From: Anastatus disparis
Lineage: Eukaryota; Arthropoda; Insecta; Hymenoptera; Eupelmidae
Assembly (NCBI GenBank): GCA_017163975.1
Contig: JAFFSR010000395.1
Span: 566,001 to 630,000, forward strand
DNA length: 64,000 nucleotides
Reading direction: 5' to 3'
Below are positions 46,501 through 57,524 of the stretch, piece by piece. The position numbers and the translations under genes were made by a program. The notes below the pieces were generated by a model. The model was not told the origin of the DNA. It was given only the letters and a program-made list of their open reading frames with translations, and searched no databases. The stretch's first letter is position 1, and each line of letters begins with the position of its first letter.

Positions 46501-46605
46501 TCGGCTCTATCACGCGCAGCATTTTTCACTTTGCAAAAATATTTTAGACTTTTTAAACAATATAAGCATCGATAATTAATCCACATATATATATATGGCA
46601 AGAGT
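43590..46605. repeat. LIR2: long inverted repeat, arms about 1.45 kb
   Basis: Left arm 43590-45049 pairs with 45133-46605. Inner ends: GATCTTATCATAAAAATCCT opposite its complement at 45147-45166. Outer ends: CAAAATTTGGGCTGGCATA near 43845 opposite 46342-46360, then TAGTCCAGTAGAATTAG (43736-43752) opposite CTAATTCTACTGGACTA (46460-46476), and the pairing goes on, more weakly, through GAAAAATGC blocks to about 43590/46605. Loop about 83 bp. Body motifs match LIR1 and LIR3 (GGGGTAGCGCG; GAGATAATTTTT...AAATTCGCCA). No ORF. Confidence 0.92.
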
Positions 46606-46959
46606 TATTGACAACATAAGAAGTATATTATTGTCTTAGTAAATTATGAAACCATTGTAAATCCATGTATAAAGAATATTTTATATCCGTCTCTCACCTG
46701 CAGCGCCACTAAGCGGCAAATGGTTCCGACCTCTCGTGAATAAGCTTCATAGTAAGAAAAGTCATGAGTGATTAATTTTAGATTTTTCAAAATTCTTTCG
46801 ACTCTTGTTTGAATTTTTCACTAATAGTCATTTAAAAAAAAATACAATTAAAGAAGTATTAGAAAAATTGACAATTTTTCAAAAGGGATAAAAAATGTAA
46901 AAAATTGCTCAAAAAAATTTTGCATTTCATAAAAAGTTAGTATTTCTTATGTACTTTAG

Positions 46960-47336
46960 GAGGAGGTCACGTATCTGTCTTTTTCTAATCAAAGAATTGA
47001 GTTTTTTACAGAAACTGATAGCTTTATCAAAAAATGAAAAGAAAGCCGCATCTCGTAATAAAAAAGCAATATTTTCTTTCATAAGAAAGAATTAATTTAA
47101 TTGCTTCGTTTTCAAGAAAACCTTGAAAAACTTAAATCATAGAGGTTAGGGTAGACAATTTGGTTTTTCAAGGTTTTCTTGAAAACGAAGCAATAAAATT
47201 AATTTTTTCTTATCAAAGAAAATATTGTTTTTTTTATACAAGATGCGGCTTTCTCTTCATTTTTTGATAAAGTTATTAGGTTTTGTAAAAAAATAATTTC
47301 TTTTATTAGAAAAGGACCGAGATACGTGACCTCTTC
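46960..47336. mobile_element. TTAA-C4 hairpin element
   Basis: Ends GAGGAGGTCACGTATCTG and complement of GAAGAGGTCACGTATCTCGG; TTAA kept on the right (47337-47340), TTAG on the left. Loop carries AGGTTAGGGTAGACA. Confidence 0.9.
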
Positions 47337-47599
47337 TTAATCTACTTTTTTATTTTCATTGTGCAAACAGTAGAACCAAAGACAATGCTTTTTAAGGTAG
47401 TACCGTCATGGATATGTGATATTCAGAACATCATCAGAAAATTATTTTTTATTCGTTTTCATATGAATTTTATAACTGAAATGTACGAGAATGTAAGAAA
47501 GGGATACTTTACGATGCAGAGAAAAATGATTCCATAAAAATTGCAACCTTATTGGCACAGATATCAGTGATTAAAAAGAGACATAAAAAAATGTCTTAA

Positions 47600-47983
47600 C
47601 GGCAGGCCGGAGTAGAACCTGATACCGACCGAGTAACAATTGAGTTGTTTCTTATTTACTCAAGTATTAATCGGTGTATCTTCAAAATAAAGGTTGATCG
47701 CAATAGATATTATTATTATGAATATCTATGCACAAGAAAAAAAAAATCTACCGATTTGTTTTTGAGAAAAGTAAGGAACGCCGAAGTAAAAGATTATGTT
47801 TATAATATTTTCGCGTTCCTTACTTTTCTCAAAAACAAAGCGATAGATTTTTTTTTTTTGTGCATAAATATTTGTAATAATAATTTCTATTGCGCTTAAC
47901 CTTCAATTTGCAGATACACCGATTAATACTTGAGTAAATAACAAAAATGCCAATTAGACAAGGACAGCGAATCCGGCCTGCTC
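47600..47983. mobile_element. C-prime 1: TTAA hairpin element with GCAGGCCGGA ends
   Basis: 384 bp, TTAA on both sides. GGCAGGCCGGAGTAGAACC at the left; right end GACAGCGAATCCGGCCTGCT. The arms include CGGTGTATCT, AATAGATATTATTATTA and GAGAAAAGTAAGGAACGC up to a small loop. It shares the CAAGGACAG...TCTTAA end layout with family C, so the two are probably related. Confidence 0.88.
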
Positions 47984-48410
47984 TTAAACACGAAGTAAAC
48001 TTTTTTATTTTTGATCGTATCTGAATGGAACAAAGCTCATTTTGTTTCTTAGAGAATTCCAGGGGAGTTATCGAAGGAATTTGAGTGATAGCATTTACAG
48101 TTTGGACATATATCACAATTATTTATAAAAAATTACACAGTGATTTTTCAATAAACAATTGAATTTTCGTTTGGATTGTAAACGTTGTCACTGAAATTCC
48201 ATTGGTAATCCCTGTGGAATTCTCTAAGGAACAAAATGAGCTTTGTTTCATTCAGATACGATAAAAAAATAAAAAAGTTTACTTTATTTATAGGATATTT
48301 TTTTGTATCTCTTTTTAATCTCTAATATCTACGCTAATAGAGTTGCAATTTTTATCAAATAATTTTTTTCCACATCTTAAAGTATATCCTTTTCCTACAT
48401 TCTCATTCTA

Positions 48411-48514
48411 TCGGCTCGAAGAGTAGCACCTGTAATTTCTCGCCGCGAAGACTAGCACTTTTCACGACTTTTTTGTGAAATGTGCTACTCTTCGTTAGAA
48501 CCGACGATTTATTT
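48411..48514. repeat. 104-bp hairpin inside palindrome Q
   Basis: CGGCTCGAAGAGTAGCAC and GAAGACTAGCACTTTTCAC pair with GTGAAATGTGCTACTCTTCG and a final CCG. The left Q arm lacks it, so it was inserted or formed later. Confidence 0.65.
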
Positions 48515-48807
48515 TTGTCATGAAATTTATATGGAAGCTAATAAGAAATAATTTTCCGATGATTTACTTAAGAAGATGTAAAACAGACACTGCACCTGTA
48601 CTCATAAATATTATCTTTTTTTTCATTTCATAGTTGAATTTCCAGAAAAGAAATGCATTGATTCGTAGTGTGAACCATGATGATTATTTGGTTAAATTTT
48701 CAAATAAGTTCATTCATTAGTTTTTAAGATATTTGAATTCCTAGTACAAAATCGAAATTTTTAATAAATAATATTGGTACTCAAAATTTTCTATAACTAA
48801 TTAATGA

Positions 48808-49598
48808 CCCTGGTAGAAATTTCACCAACTAAAATGGCCAATTTTTCAATTACTGCCCAATTTTATTTATGAACGGTTGACGAAATATTTTACTCATGAA
48901 TGGCCGACTGTTTAACAGCTGGCGTCTGTGACGAGTGCGCAACACGTACGCGCATATTAACTGACAACTAACTAACGTTCAGTAAACTCTAAAATCAAAG
49001 GTATATTATAGATATATGCTACATAATATAACTATCGTATTTACTGTTTAAAAAATACAGAGCTGAAAGAATTTTAGATAATTATAAAAACAAAGTAGTT
49101 TGTAAAGTGATTATGTGTTTGAAGAAAGTGATGAAAATGATACGTGTGAAAGATTGGAAATTTTGACTAGATACTTAACCTTACTTGTGAACATAGTGAA
49201 AAAAGCTATAAAAAATTTAACATCCCTGGTATAAATTTGTCTAGTTTTATCGAGGCCTCGATTATTTAACGTAAAAACTAGACAGATCTAGAGTAAATTT
49301 CTACCAGGGGTAGTTAATAAAAATTCAATATGTTGCTTTTAATTAAGGACAATTCTAAAACGATAATCAATTAATTATTTTATATGTACGTGCACACGTG
49401 ATGTTTATGCATGTGTTATAATTGTAATAATGATTGTGATAATTAATATAATGAATGTCAAAAGAATTTAACACGTTAAAAAGCATAACTTTAAATTTCC
49501 CATATCGGTTGGGCAATGAATGGCGTAAAACGTGACCGGAATATATAAGAAAATTGACCAATCTATGGAAAAAAAAATCGGGAACATTTCTACCAGGG
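48808..49598. mobile_element. E2: element with CCCTGGTAGAAAT ends in B3
   Basis: 791 bp, ends CCCTGGTAGAAATTTC and complement of CCCTGGTAGAAATG. Flanks are ...ATGA|E2|GAATTT; B1 at this place is uninterrupted (CAATGAATTTATTTG), so GA was duplicated (2 bp). Inside is E3. Confidence 0.83.
49224..49309. mobile_element. E3: 86-bp miniature of the E family, nested in E2
   Basis: Starts CCCTGGTATAAATTTGTCTA and ends in the complement of CCCTGGTAGAAATTTACTC. Almost all of it is stem (TCTAGTTTT...AAAACTAGA) around a short loop with GAGGCCTC. It may be a hairpin remnant. Confidence 0.75.
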
Positions 49599-49711
49599 GA
49601 ATTTATTTAGAAATTTAACTAAATAATCTTTATGGTACATACTACAAACTAATGCAATTCTTTACACAAAATTTTGCAATAAAATGAAAAGATAGTCAGT
49701 ATTTATGAGTA

Positions 49712-50179
49712 CACTGAGAAAAAAACATAGTTGGCTTTACTACGTTAAGACCGATGAGCTTAACCAATGTACTGTTTCTCTCGTTTACTACGGTAACATA
49801 GTAAATACAACTAGATTCTCTGGTCGGCATTCAGTAGCACATGATGAATAGATCTTAACCTCAAAATCTATATAATAAATTATACTATTAATTTGCATAT
49901 TGTTATAATCAACAAACGAAAGTAGATAAAATAAGAATATTTAATTATAATAAAAGCCTAGAAGACTCAAAACGAGACTTTAAACTCTTAAAACTTCGGT
50001 TAGTATATTTTGAAAAAAGTAAATAAAATACTAATAAAGACTGTAAAAATTCCTACTACGTTCAATCTAGTAAATGCTACTTATATAAACGGTTAATTTG
50101 ACTATATATTGAATACTAGAGTAACATGGTTATCGTTACTAGAGAACGCAATAAAGCCAACTATGTTTTTTTTTCAGTG
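49712..50179. mobile_element. TA-F3 element in B3
   Basis: 468 bp, CACTGAGAAAAAAACATAGT at the left and complementary AACTATGTTTTTTTTTCAGTG at the right, TA on both sides. B1 and B4 read GAGTACAGGTGTAG without interruption, so TA duplication is shown directly. Stem about 40 bp with TTGGCTTTA. Confidence 0.9.
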
Positions 50180-50512
50180 TACAGGTGTAGTGTCCATTTT
50201 GGATCGCCCACATATCCATGTCGGTACTAGGAGCGCTGATTTTAAAAATTTTGTTCATAAATTTATGGACCGTATTGTAAATAAACTCTTATTACTGCTA
50301 TGGCATAATAATTTAGAGTATCAAAATAAATTTTCAAAAATATATACTGTATTCAAATTATATGACTATGCAATTTATTATCTATTCCAAAAGTCATATT
50401 TAAATTGTCACATTGACTTGACGTGTCATATGAAGCATGAAAATCATAGATATGGTAATTTCAATTTTTATTTTTTTTCAGAAACTAAAGTGTCAACTTC
50501 AAACTTTGTTAA

Positions 50513-50832
50513 GACCAGGCCGGAGTAGAATCTGATACCGACCGCAATTGAGTTTTTTGTTATTTACTCGAATATTGTTCGGTGTATCTTTAAATTAAAG
50601 GTTGAGCGCAATAGATATTATTATTATAAACATCTATGCATAAGGAAAAAAAATTCTACCGCTTTGTTTTTGAGAAAAGTAAGGAACGCGAAAATATTAT
50701 AAATTCTTGTGCATAAATATTTGTAATAATAATATCTATTGCGCTTAACCTTCAATTTGCAGATACACCGATTAATACTTAAGTAAATAACAAAAATCAC
50801 AATTAGACAAGGACAGCGAATCCGACCTGCTC
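50513..50832. mobile_element. C-prime 2: shorter copy of the 47600 element
   Basis: 320 bp between TTAA 50509-50512 and 50833-50836; ends GACCAGGCCGGAGTAGAATC and GACAGCGAATCCGACCTGCT. Compared with C-prime 1 it lacks about 60 bp at and beyond the hairpin loop (near 50700). Confidence 0.87.
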
Positions 50833-50836
50833 TTAA

Positions 50837-51687
50837 CTCATTTCTAATAAAGTTTTATATCTGATATCAGTTTTTGGAAAATATCTATGATGTATTTCGT
50901 AAGAAATCGTTAAAATTATTTGATTTTTAACCTTTTACTGTATGTTTTACGTTTTAAATGAGTAAACTTTAAATTCCAATAATTTTTGTACAGGTCATTC
51001 CAATAAAATCTAAACCTCAAAATTTTATTAATTTCTATAGTAAATTGATTTTATGAACAATATTCTTAAAATCAAACTTCCAGAATCGGATTGTGTTATT
51101 GATTTTTAAGTATTTTATTAATGAATTTTTATTCAAATCTATTTATTTTTATTTGAAAAAAAATTTTTATTGAATTTTCTAATGTTATTTTAAAGTAAAA
51201 ATAGCATTAATAACACAAATAAGAATAAATTTGAACGTATAAATAAAAAATTAAATAATAGAAAAACTTCAATATTACATTTTTTGTTGCGATTTTCGAA
51301 AAATTATAAAAAAATGATAATTGGATATCTGAAAATGATCATAATGATGTATTTAAGTTTTCATTTTAATAGCCAATTGCTTTATTTTATTTACGAACTT
51401 TCTAATGAATTATTGTTATTGAAGTTAATACCCAAAAAATGAAGTCTATGATTTAATATTCTTTACGTTTTTCATACAAATAAACGAAAATGTTGAAATT
51501 ATAAATCTAAATAGTATGCTTAAAACAAATGGTTACATAATTAAAATTATCATCTTAATGAATTAAAACCATTTTTATATTTGCTTAATTTTTACTTTAT
51601 ATAGTTTTTTTAACAAACTACTATTTTCAATTAAATTAAACCGTGAACAAAAATTCTAGCCCTTCACGACCATGTCAATGTACTCAC
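50837..51687. other. Probable intron sequence, no feature recognised
   Basis: Very A+T-rich. It follows, in minus direction, the second transporter exon, so it may be intron; I see no further exon with the next conserved MFS block. Confidence 0.4.
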
Positions 51688-51818
51688 GCAACGATTTTGC
51701 CACCACCAAATAATTCAGCAGCGTAACCACCGAGCATGCTTGAAAAAATTACACCATAGAAATACGCTGCTAAAAGTAGTCCCTGAGTATTTTGATCCCA
51801 GTCATATCGTGGTCCATA
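51688..51818 (-). CDS. SLC17-type MFS transporter, downstream exon
   Basis: Minus strand, 131 bp. Acceptor ATAAG at 51819-51820 side, donor GTGAGT at 51682-51687. Translation YGPRYDWDQNTQGLLLAAYF, then YGVIFSSMLGGYAAELFGGG. The W-D...TQG...FYG...GG..AE.FGG pattern is the second membrane segment and following loop of SLC17 family (phosphate, sialin, vesicular glutamate transporter-like) proteins. The phase fits the upstream exon exactly (CAA|TAT). No stop or frameshift. These proteins normally have about 12 membrane segments and about 450-500 residues, so many exons are missing from view, probably at lower coordinates or lost. Confidence 0.75.
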
Positions 51819-51933
51819 CTTATAAATGAAATAAAATTTTATTGCATTGTGTTATACAATAGAGACGATGAAAATTTTTGATAGGATGAGCACTTTATAT
51901 TAAAATATGTTATAAACAATGGTTCACACTTAC

Positions 51934-52082
51934 TTGTGATGAATTCATTGGGTTATCTTTTTTATCTTTTGCTGATTCTTTCACCATTGCCACTAATATA
52001 ATATTAAAGTTAGTTCGTAAGTAGTAAGAAAAATGACAAGCGAAAAACATCATTATGCCCAGAATTAATCTTTTTGGCACTC
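51934..52082 (-). CDS. SLC17-type MFS transporter, upstream exon
   Basis: Minus strand, 149 bp. Acceptor TTACAG at 52083-52088, donor GTAAGT at 51928-51933. It encodes GVPKRLILGIMMFFACHFSY, YLRTNFNIILVAMV, then a charged loop (KESAKDKKDNPMNSSQ). The (I/V)PKR start, first membrane segment and LRTN.N...VAMV step are typical for the N-terminus of SLC17 transporters. As the exon begins at an acceptor, the real start codon lies in another exon at higher coordinates, not recognised. The family moves organic or inorganic anions across the plasma or vesicle membrane with sodium or proton coupling; the substrate cannot be told. Surroundings are transposon-rich, so a gene fragment cannot be excluded, although both exons are intact. 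Confidence 0.78.
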
Positions 52083-52643
52083 CTGTAAGCAAATGAAAAA
52101 ATTTAAGTAGGCATGCGAATTTGAATTACGTTAAATAAAATAATTCTAAACAATGAGTCACACATAAGGTTTTAAATTTATTTCATGAGAACTAAATAAT
52201 GGTTATAATATTTATAGATAATTTAAAATTTTCCAAAGCTTTCGAAAACTGTTATTAAATGTTGAATGTTAAAGGAGTGTCTGAAGACTAGCTTACCCAT
52301 TTTAGATGATGTTATAAAACTTGTGAAAATTTAATGTAGGGATACGTAGAACTTATTTTATATTTGTTCTTAATCGAAAGCAAAATAATTACGTTTAAGA
52401 CTGTACAATTAGGAAAAATATATAGTATATCAGAGGTTTAGAATATTTTCTACATAAAATATTCAAATAAATATTTCTAATTATTGAGTGCCTGAAACAG
52501 AATTAATTGCGCACAAAATTATTTGTAACTAAATGAGGTTAAAATTCTATGACGAATCTAAAAATAAAACAATAACGTTTCATGTTTCAAAAAAGATAAG
52601 GTCCAAATTCACGCAGCGGTATAATTGCTGCAATTTGAGCAAA
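52083..52643. other. No feature recognised, probably intron of the transporter gene
   Basis: A+T-rich, no ORF. Upstream exon(s) of the transporter would be expected at or beyond this part. Confidence 0.4.
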
Positions 52644-52741
52644 TTAGGGAGCGTCCACATAAATACCTGTCCCAACCCCCGTACTACGTTCCGATGAGAC
52701 CGCATTGGCTGATTCTGATAAAATTTCAACAATTCCATTAA

Positions 52742-54041
52742 CGGCATGTCGGAGCTGCAGCAATCGAGTTTTGCTTTTTTTATTTTATCGATATCTTTTT
52801 AAATTCTTAAATTAAACAAATATAATGACTTGTCCGCACTAAAGTTATATTAGTACAATAATTTTTGTTAAAATAAAAAATCATTTGGACTTATTTTTTT
52901 ATGAGCTTGGATTGGAAATTAGATATCAAACTCGACAAACCTAACCTTAAAATACGATATATTGAAAGTTTTTATTATAACTTTGTATGTATAATATTTT
53001 GGTGGTTTTCTTGAGTTGTCCGCACTAGAGTTTAATCTTACAAATTTTTTCTTTATAGCAAAAAAACTCAATTAAACGCATCGTTTCCCTGGTAGAAATT
53101 TGAACATTAAAAATGGTGTAAACAACAATTTATGACCATTGTCAATAGTAATATTTTGTCATGTCAATATTGGCGAATAAATGGCAATTTTTTGCTGAAT
53201 CTGCAGAGCTCAAATTTTTTGGTATGTTGGTTAGCATCTTATAGGCAAAAAATGCTAATATAAAAATGTTGTTAAAAATTTTTGTATTTAGCCAAAAAAA
53301 TACGCATTTTAAGTAAACGGAGAGAAAAAATCAGTAACAGCTATCTAAAAATTAGGTAAACTGTGGACAACTTTTTTTGACTAGTTATATAACTTTTTAG
53401 TAATGAGTCCTTAATTTTTCAGATCATAGGTAAAATCATAACCTCACTTTTGCCACGTGGCGAGAAAATATAGATTAGTATTTATTCACATTCCTTCGTC
53501 AATGTTTATTTTTATTGGAATTTATAAAAATAAAAATAATATTAAATTTTCTTAAAATAAAAATATGAAACGCAGTACGAAACGAGTATAAAAATATCGT
53601 TTTTTAAAATAATAAATGGAAAATTTTATTAATCGTTTAAAAATAACCTCTAACAATCCGATCACAACTCAAAATATACGCGCGAATATATTAACAAAAG
53701 TGATTCTATTAATGATTAATGATAACTTTCAAGAAAAAACCTTAAATGATTCTTAATAGTAATCAATTAGAGCACAATTTGATAGACTCTACTGTTAACT
53801 ATCTATATTCAAATAATAGTGGATCAGACTCAACATTTTATTAGCATTTTTTAGCACTATGAAGGTTGAAAAAAACGTTTCATATTAGTTCAAATAATGG
53901 CCATAAAACATTCCCATTTTCTGCTCTTCACTTTAAAGAAATGGCCATAAAATGGTAGAAAAAGCGTTTCATTTTCTACCAGGGTTATTCATAAGTTAAG
54001 ATTGGAAATATTATTAGAAGGCGGACAGCTTCGTCATGCTC
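52742..54041. mobile_element. TTAA-D3, nested in K and split by E1
   Basis: TTAA 52738-52741 and 54042-54045. Starts CGGCATGTCGGAGCTGCAG, ends CAGCTTCGTCATGCTC. The body equals D1 with few changes. E1 interrupts it at 53087. Confidence 0.9.
53087..53984. mobile_element. E1: CCCTGGTAGAAA element nested in D3
   Basis: 898 bp, ends CCCTGGTAGAAATTTG and complement of CCCTGGTAGAAAATG. Left flank CGTTT, right flank TTATTC; D1 reads CGTTTATTC, so 2 bp (TT) were duplicated. Subterminal ATGG(C/T)...AAA steps repeat (AAAATGG, ATGGCC). No ORF. Confidence 0.85.
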
Positions 54042-54116
54042 TTAAATATAACCAATGCGATCTCATCAGAACGTGGTACGGGGGTTGGGACGGGTATGCA
54101 TGTGGACACTCCCTTA

Positions 54117-55280
54117 TCGCTGGTGGACTTAAATTTTCTTAACTTTTGGCGATTTGTCGTTGTATTCTACGACACGTCACTCCGAATCTATCGCCGTTTC
54201 GCTCATCAATGCATAGCGAATAAATCGTTGCATGAAAACATAGCTATAGAGATAATTTTTTTTCTTGTTTAATCATTGTTATTATTAAACTTTGAAAACT
54301 AAATAGGTCGCATAATTATGTCTTTTGCTAATCGAAAAATTCACTTTTTTAAATAATAATTGTATAGCAGAGAATGAAGAAAATGATCACATCTCTTGAT
54401 GAGCAAAATTAATTTCATTGCTTCGTTGATGAATTTGAAAACTCAGATTTATTACTTTGCACGGTGGCCCAAAAACAGATCATACATGCAAAAAAATATC
54501 ACCTTTGATTTTATTAAAGGAATTGATTAAGTCAAACTTAGGAAGTGTATATATAAAATTTAAGATAGATTCGTGAAGCTGTTTCTGAAACAATCGTTCT
54601 AAAGATTAAAAGCTCAAAAATTTCGATTTTTATGAGTCTATGATTATACCTATCATTTATATCATGAGTAGAGTAAACAATATCTAATTTACATTACGTT
54701 GAGTTGAAGTACAATACATTTCTTTTATTTCATATGAGTAACTCTGCTCGTAAAATGAAAACATTTTATTCGTTAATAAACGGAACAATGCTTCCATTTC
54801 AAGCAGCGTTGGTTTAGCAAAAGTCTACGCTCATAGTTCGTGACTGTCAATGCAGAGATCTTCTGCTTACAGCGCTGAGGGGATTTATTGTTCAACTATT
54901 ATGATCGCGGAACAGCACACTATGCTATGTTCAGAGTGTACCAGATCAAGGAGTCGATGATATAGCTAAGTTCGAATAGCGCAATTTTTAAATTTGAAAT
55001 AACTAGATCAAAATTAGTGAGAAATTGCGAGTTGACCTGTAAACTCGCACGTGAATTTAAATGCAGCGCTGTTTAACGAGGCTCATCCGTTCCCAATGAT
55101 ATTTTGTAAACCTAAAAGTTTTTAACGAAACTATACTATAATAATCTTGAAATATCCATCTTTTTATTGGTATAATAAAAACATAATAAAAACAACGTCT
55201 GGAAATAAGATATTATATACACTCGTAAATAAAAAAAAATCATGATTTATCCATAAAGTTGATTATAACTTTTTTGTTAC
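54117..55280. other. No gene; one-armed C fragment
   Basis: 54303-54425 resembles the left arm of family C (AGGTCGCATAATTATGTC ... TTGCTTCGTT) and lacks the second arm. 54790-55080 is less A+T-rich with no recognisable frame. Confidence 0.4.
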
Positions 55281-55283
55281 TAA

Positions 55284-55491
55284 AGGCGACTTCGGAATTT
55301 AGGTTAGATTTTAGTTTTTAGTTTACAAATTATGCATTTAATACATGAAATTTATTGGATTTTTTAATTTTTCACTATTTTTTGAGACCCACAGAATGGT
55401 GGAAAACTTATAAATCCAAAAAATGTTACAAACTAAAAGCATAGTTTGTAAACTACGAAATGAAAATTTAGCCTAACCTCCGTAGTCGCCT
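55284..55491. mobile_element. 208-bp hairpin element with AGGCGACT ends
   Basis: AGGCGACTTCGGAATTTAGG at the left, complement of AGGCGACTACGGAGGTTAGG at the right, then TTTACAAA/TTTGTAAA pairs. TAA flanks both sides (55281-55283, 55492-55494). The 3-bp TAA suggests PIF/Harbinger type; TTAA with one change on the left is the alternative. Confidence 0.8.
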
Positions 55492-55919
55492 TAAAAGTTT
55501 TTGATAAAAAAAGTATAAAAGACAGACGATTTAAGGTGGTTCACTCGACTAACGTGTTTTTTCGAAACATTCTTGAAATTTGATTAATAGTCCAATCAAT
55601 AGAGCAAAATAGGGCTGTTTTTGACAATAATTCAGGAACGGATGAGACTTACATGAGGGTGTTGAGGGTGATCTAAAAACATGCCCTATGTAGTTTGCAA
55701 CTCCTAATTTTCCGTGGGCTCTGAACCAAGGAGGTGCAAAGTTGGCCCACACAGGTTTTCTAATTCTTTCGACTAACGTGTGCATTTAAAAAAAAAAGTT
55801 TTTAATGAAAGTATTAGAAAATAAAAAGACCTATAATTTAAGATGTGTCGCGATTATTTTCGTCAATTAGTTTTTCGAAAAAATCGAAAAAACCATGAAA
55901 AATAGCCATTTTTTGCATA

Positions 55920-56212
55920 CACTGAGAAAAATTCTATCGTAAAAATTACAAATTCCATAGATAAAATTACTATTTTAGATAGTAGCCATGGGACATACTT
56001 TATATGTATAAATATATTTTAAATTGTAAAAATTGCTATAATAAAAATTTAGATAATTCAGAATTTTCTAAATTTTTACTGTTTCAAATAGTAAAAATTG
56101 CTATTTGGAATAGCAATTTTTACTATTTGAAGTAGTAATTTTTGTACATATAAAGTATGTCCCATGGTTACTATATCAAATAGTAATTTTTACGATAGAA
56201 TTTTTCTCCGTG
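55920..56212. mobile_element. TA-F4 element in the left LIR3 arm
   Basis: 293 bp, CACTGAGAAAAATTCTATCG at the left and complementary right end (one change, CTCCGTG). TA both sides. The right arm reads TTGATATGCAAAAAATGG, that is the empty site with a single TA. Confidence 0.92.
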
Positions 56213-57464
56213 TATCAATTATTTATTACAAAAATAACTTTTTGAATAATTTTTCGCTTTTAAAAGAAAGCCTCTATGATTCTGAATAGAAAGAGAGGTT
56301 TCGAAAGCAAATCGGTTAATTAGTTGCTGTGATATTCCCTTTTGCTTATCCCAAGATGCATAACCTTTAAAGCTATAACTTTTTGTTGGGCGAACATATC
56401 GAGTTGCATAAGGTCGTAATTTCTTCGTAAAGGTTCAAATTTTTATATCCCATTGAGAACCAATGAGAAAATGGAATTGCAACCCTTCATATATCCCTTA
56501 AAAAAAAGGGTGTTTTTTATAAATAAATGAAGCTGGGGCTTTATTTATAACTTTTGTAAATTTCTAATTTCAATATTTTGTAAGTTTATTTAAAAAAGAA
56601 GATTTAAGAAAAAAAAAAGTTTTCTACGACCTATAGGAGCCGAGATTAGTTTTTTTTTTTTAAATTCACAACAGCTTTGTTTATAACAATTAAGAAACGA
56701 ATAAAAGTTTATTTTACAGTTAAAGACTTATATTTTCAAAATCTATGATCAGATTTTTTAAAGTGCGACTCTTTGACATTAAAAATCATATTTTAAAGTA
56801 GCACACAAAAAAACCAGCAAGCCGAAGGACGCAGTGGGGATGACTTAATTAGACTGCGAGAAAATTGAGCGCGCGACGCCTATAAAGAAAAAACGAAAAA
56901 AATGACCGTATCTCAGAAACTAATGGGCTGATTGAGGTGTTTTTTTAAATCTGGGGTACTTTGAAAAATTATGAACATTGATGTAATTTATAATTTTCAA
57001 TAACGTATATTTAATTAATTATAACTATAACCTATATGGACACCCGAAGCGTAAATCGTTACCATGTCTGACTAAATAAATATTTTCAAACGTGTGACGT
57101 TTTAAGAAGCTTTAAATAATGGCTTCCAAATGTGATATTATAAGTTTAATTACGATTAATCATTTGAAAATGCTAGGTAATTTACGAAAGTTTTATGAGT
57201 AAATTTACCTTATTATTCCTGATTTCAATTCTTAAAACAAGTTTAATTCCAATTTTTATCGACTCTATATTCTAATAAATTCTCAAAACTTATTTCTATA
57301 ATAATAAATAAATAAAGACATGAAGTTATTAATAAATGCAAATATTTAAAATGTAGTAAGAACAATTTTATTGAGACTTTTAGACTTTCTATTCTTTTTT
57401 ATGCAATATGATTGCTTTATTATTTACAATATTTTTATTTATTCTTTAAATATAATAAGCTAAG

Positions 57465-57467
<3 letters not shown>

Positions 57468-57521
<54 letters not shown>
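57468..57521. repeat. (TA)n at the LIR3 centre
   Basis: About 25 TA units form the loop between the arms; a frame of IYIYIY comes from it. Confidence 0.95.

Positions 57522-57524
<3 letters not shown>

Larger units (their letters stand above)
48572..50200. mobile_element. TTAA-B3 with three elements nested inside
   Basis: After TTAA (48568-48571): GAAGATGTAAAACAGACAC, CTGCACCTGTACTC, as in B1. The body is interrupted by E2 (48808-49598) and F3 (49712-50179). The right end stops at GGTGTAGTGTCCATTTT and lacks the last about 10 bp and TTAA, running straight into the Q arm. Confidence 0.8.
47393..50226. repeat. Palindrome Q, strongly interrupted by later insertions
   Basis: Left arm starts AAGGTAGTACCGTCATGGAT (47394) and the right arm ends CATGTCGGTACTAGG (50217-50231). 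Further inward, TCATCAGAAAATTATT (47432) pairs with 48545-48560, AAGGGATACTTTACGATG with 48362-48385, and GTAAACTTTTTTATTTT (47996) with 48268-48284 around the centre at about 48140. The left arm is split by the element at 47600-47983 and the right arm by a hairpin at 48411-48514 and by B3. After removing these, arms match at about the right spacing. Confidence 0.8.
52647..54113. mobile_element. K: PIF/Harbinger-like element with TTA duplication
   Basis: Ends GGGAGCGTCCACATAAATAC and complement of GGGAGTGTCCACATGCATAC with TTA on both sides (52644-52646, 54114-54116). Arms continue through GTCCCAACCCCCGTACTACG and GATGAGACCGCATTGG. The centre is taken by D3. TTA duplication and G-rich ends are characteristic for PIF/Harbinger MITEs. 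Without D3 and E1 the element would be roughly 160 bp. Confidence 0.9.

Noticed and set aside
47645..47899. 84-codon ORF with LRKVRNAEVKDY, similar to 34106-34354 on the other strand
   Set aside because: It lies in the arms of the C-prime hairpin element and its remnant; similarity is due to shared non-coding repeat.
55549..55785. Mirrored ORFs with KPxWANFAPPWFRA in both LIR3 arms
   Set aside because: Both are in inverted copies of the same DNA, and differences between them are mostly amino-acid changing; no family match.
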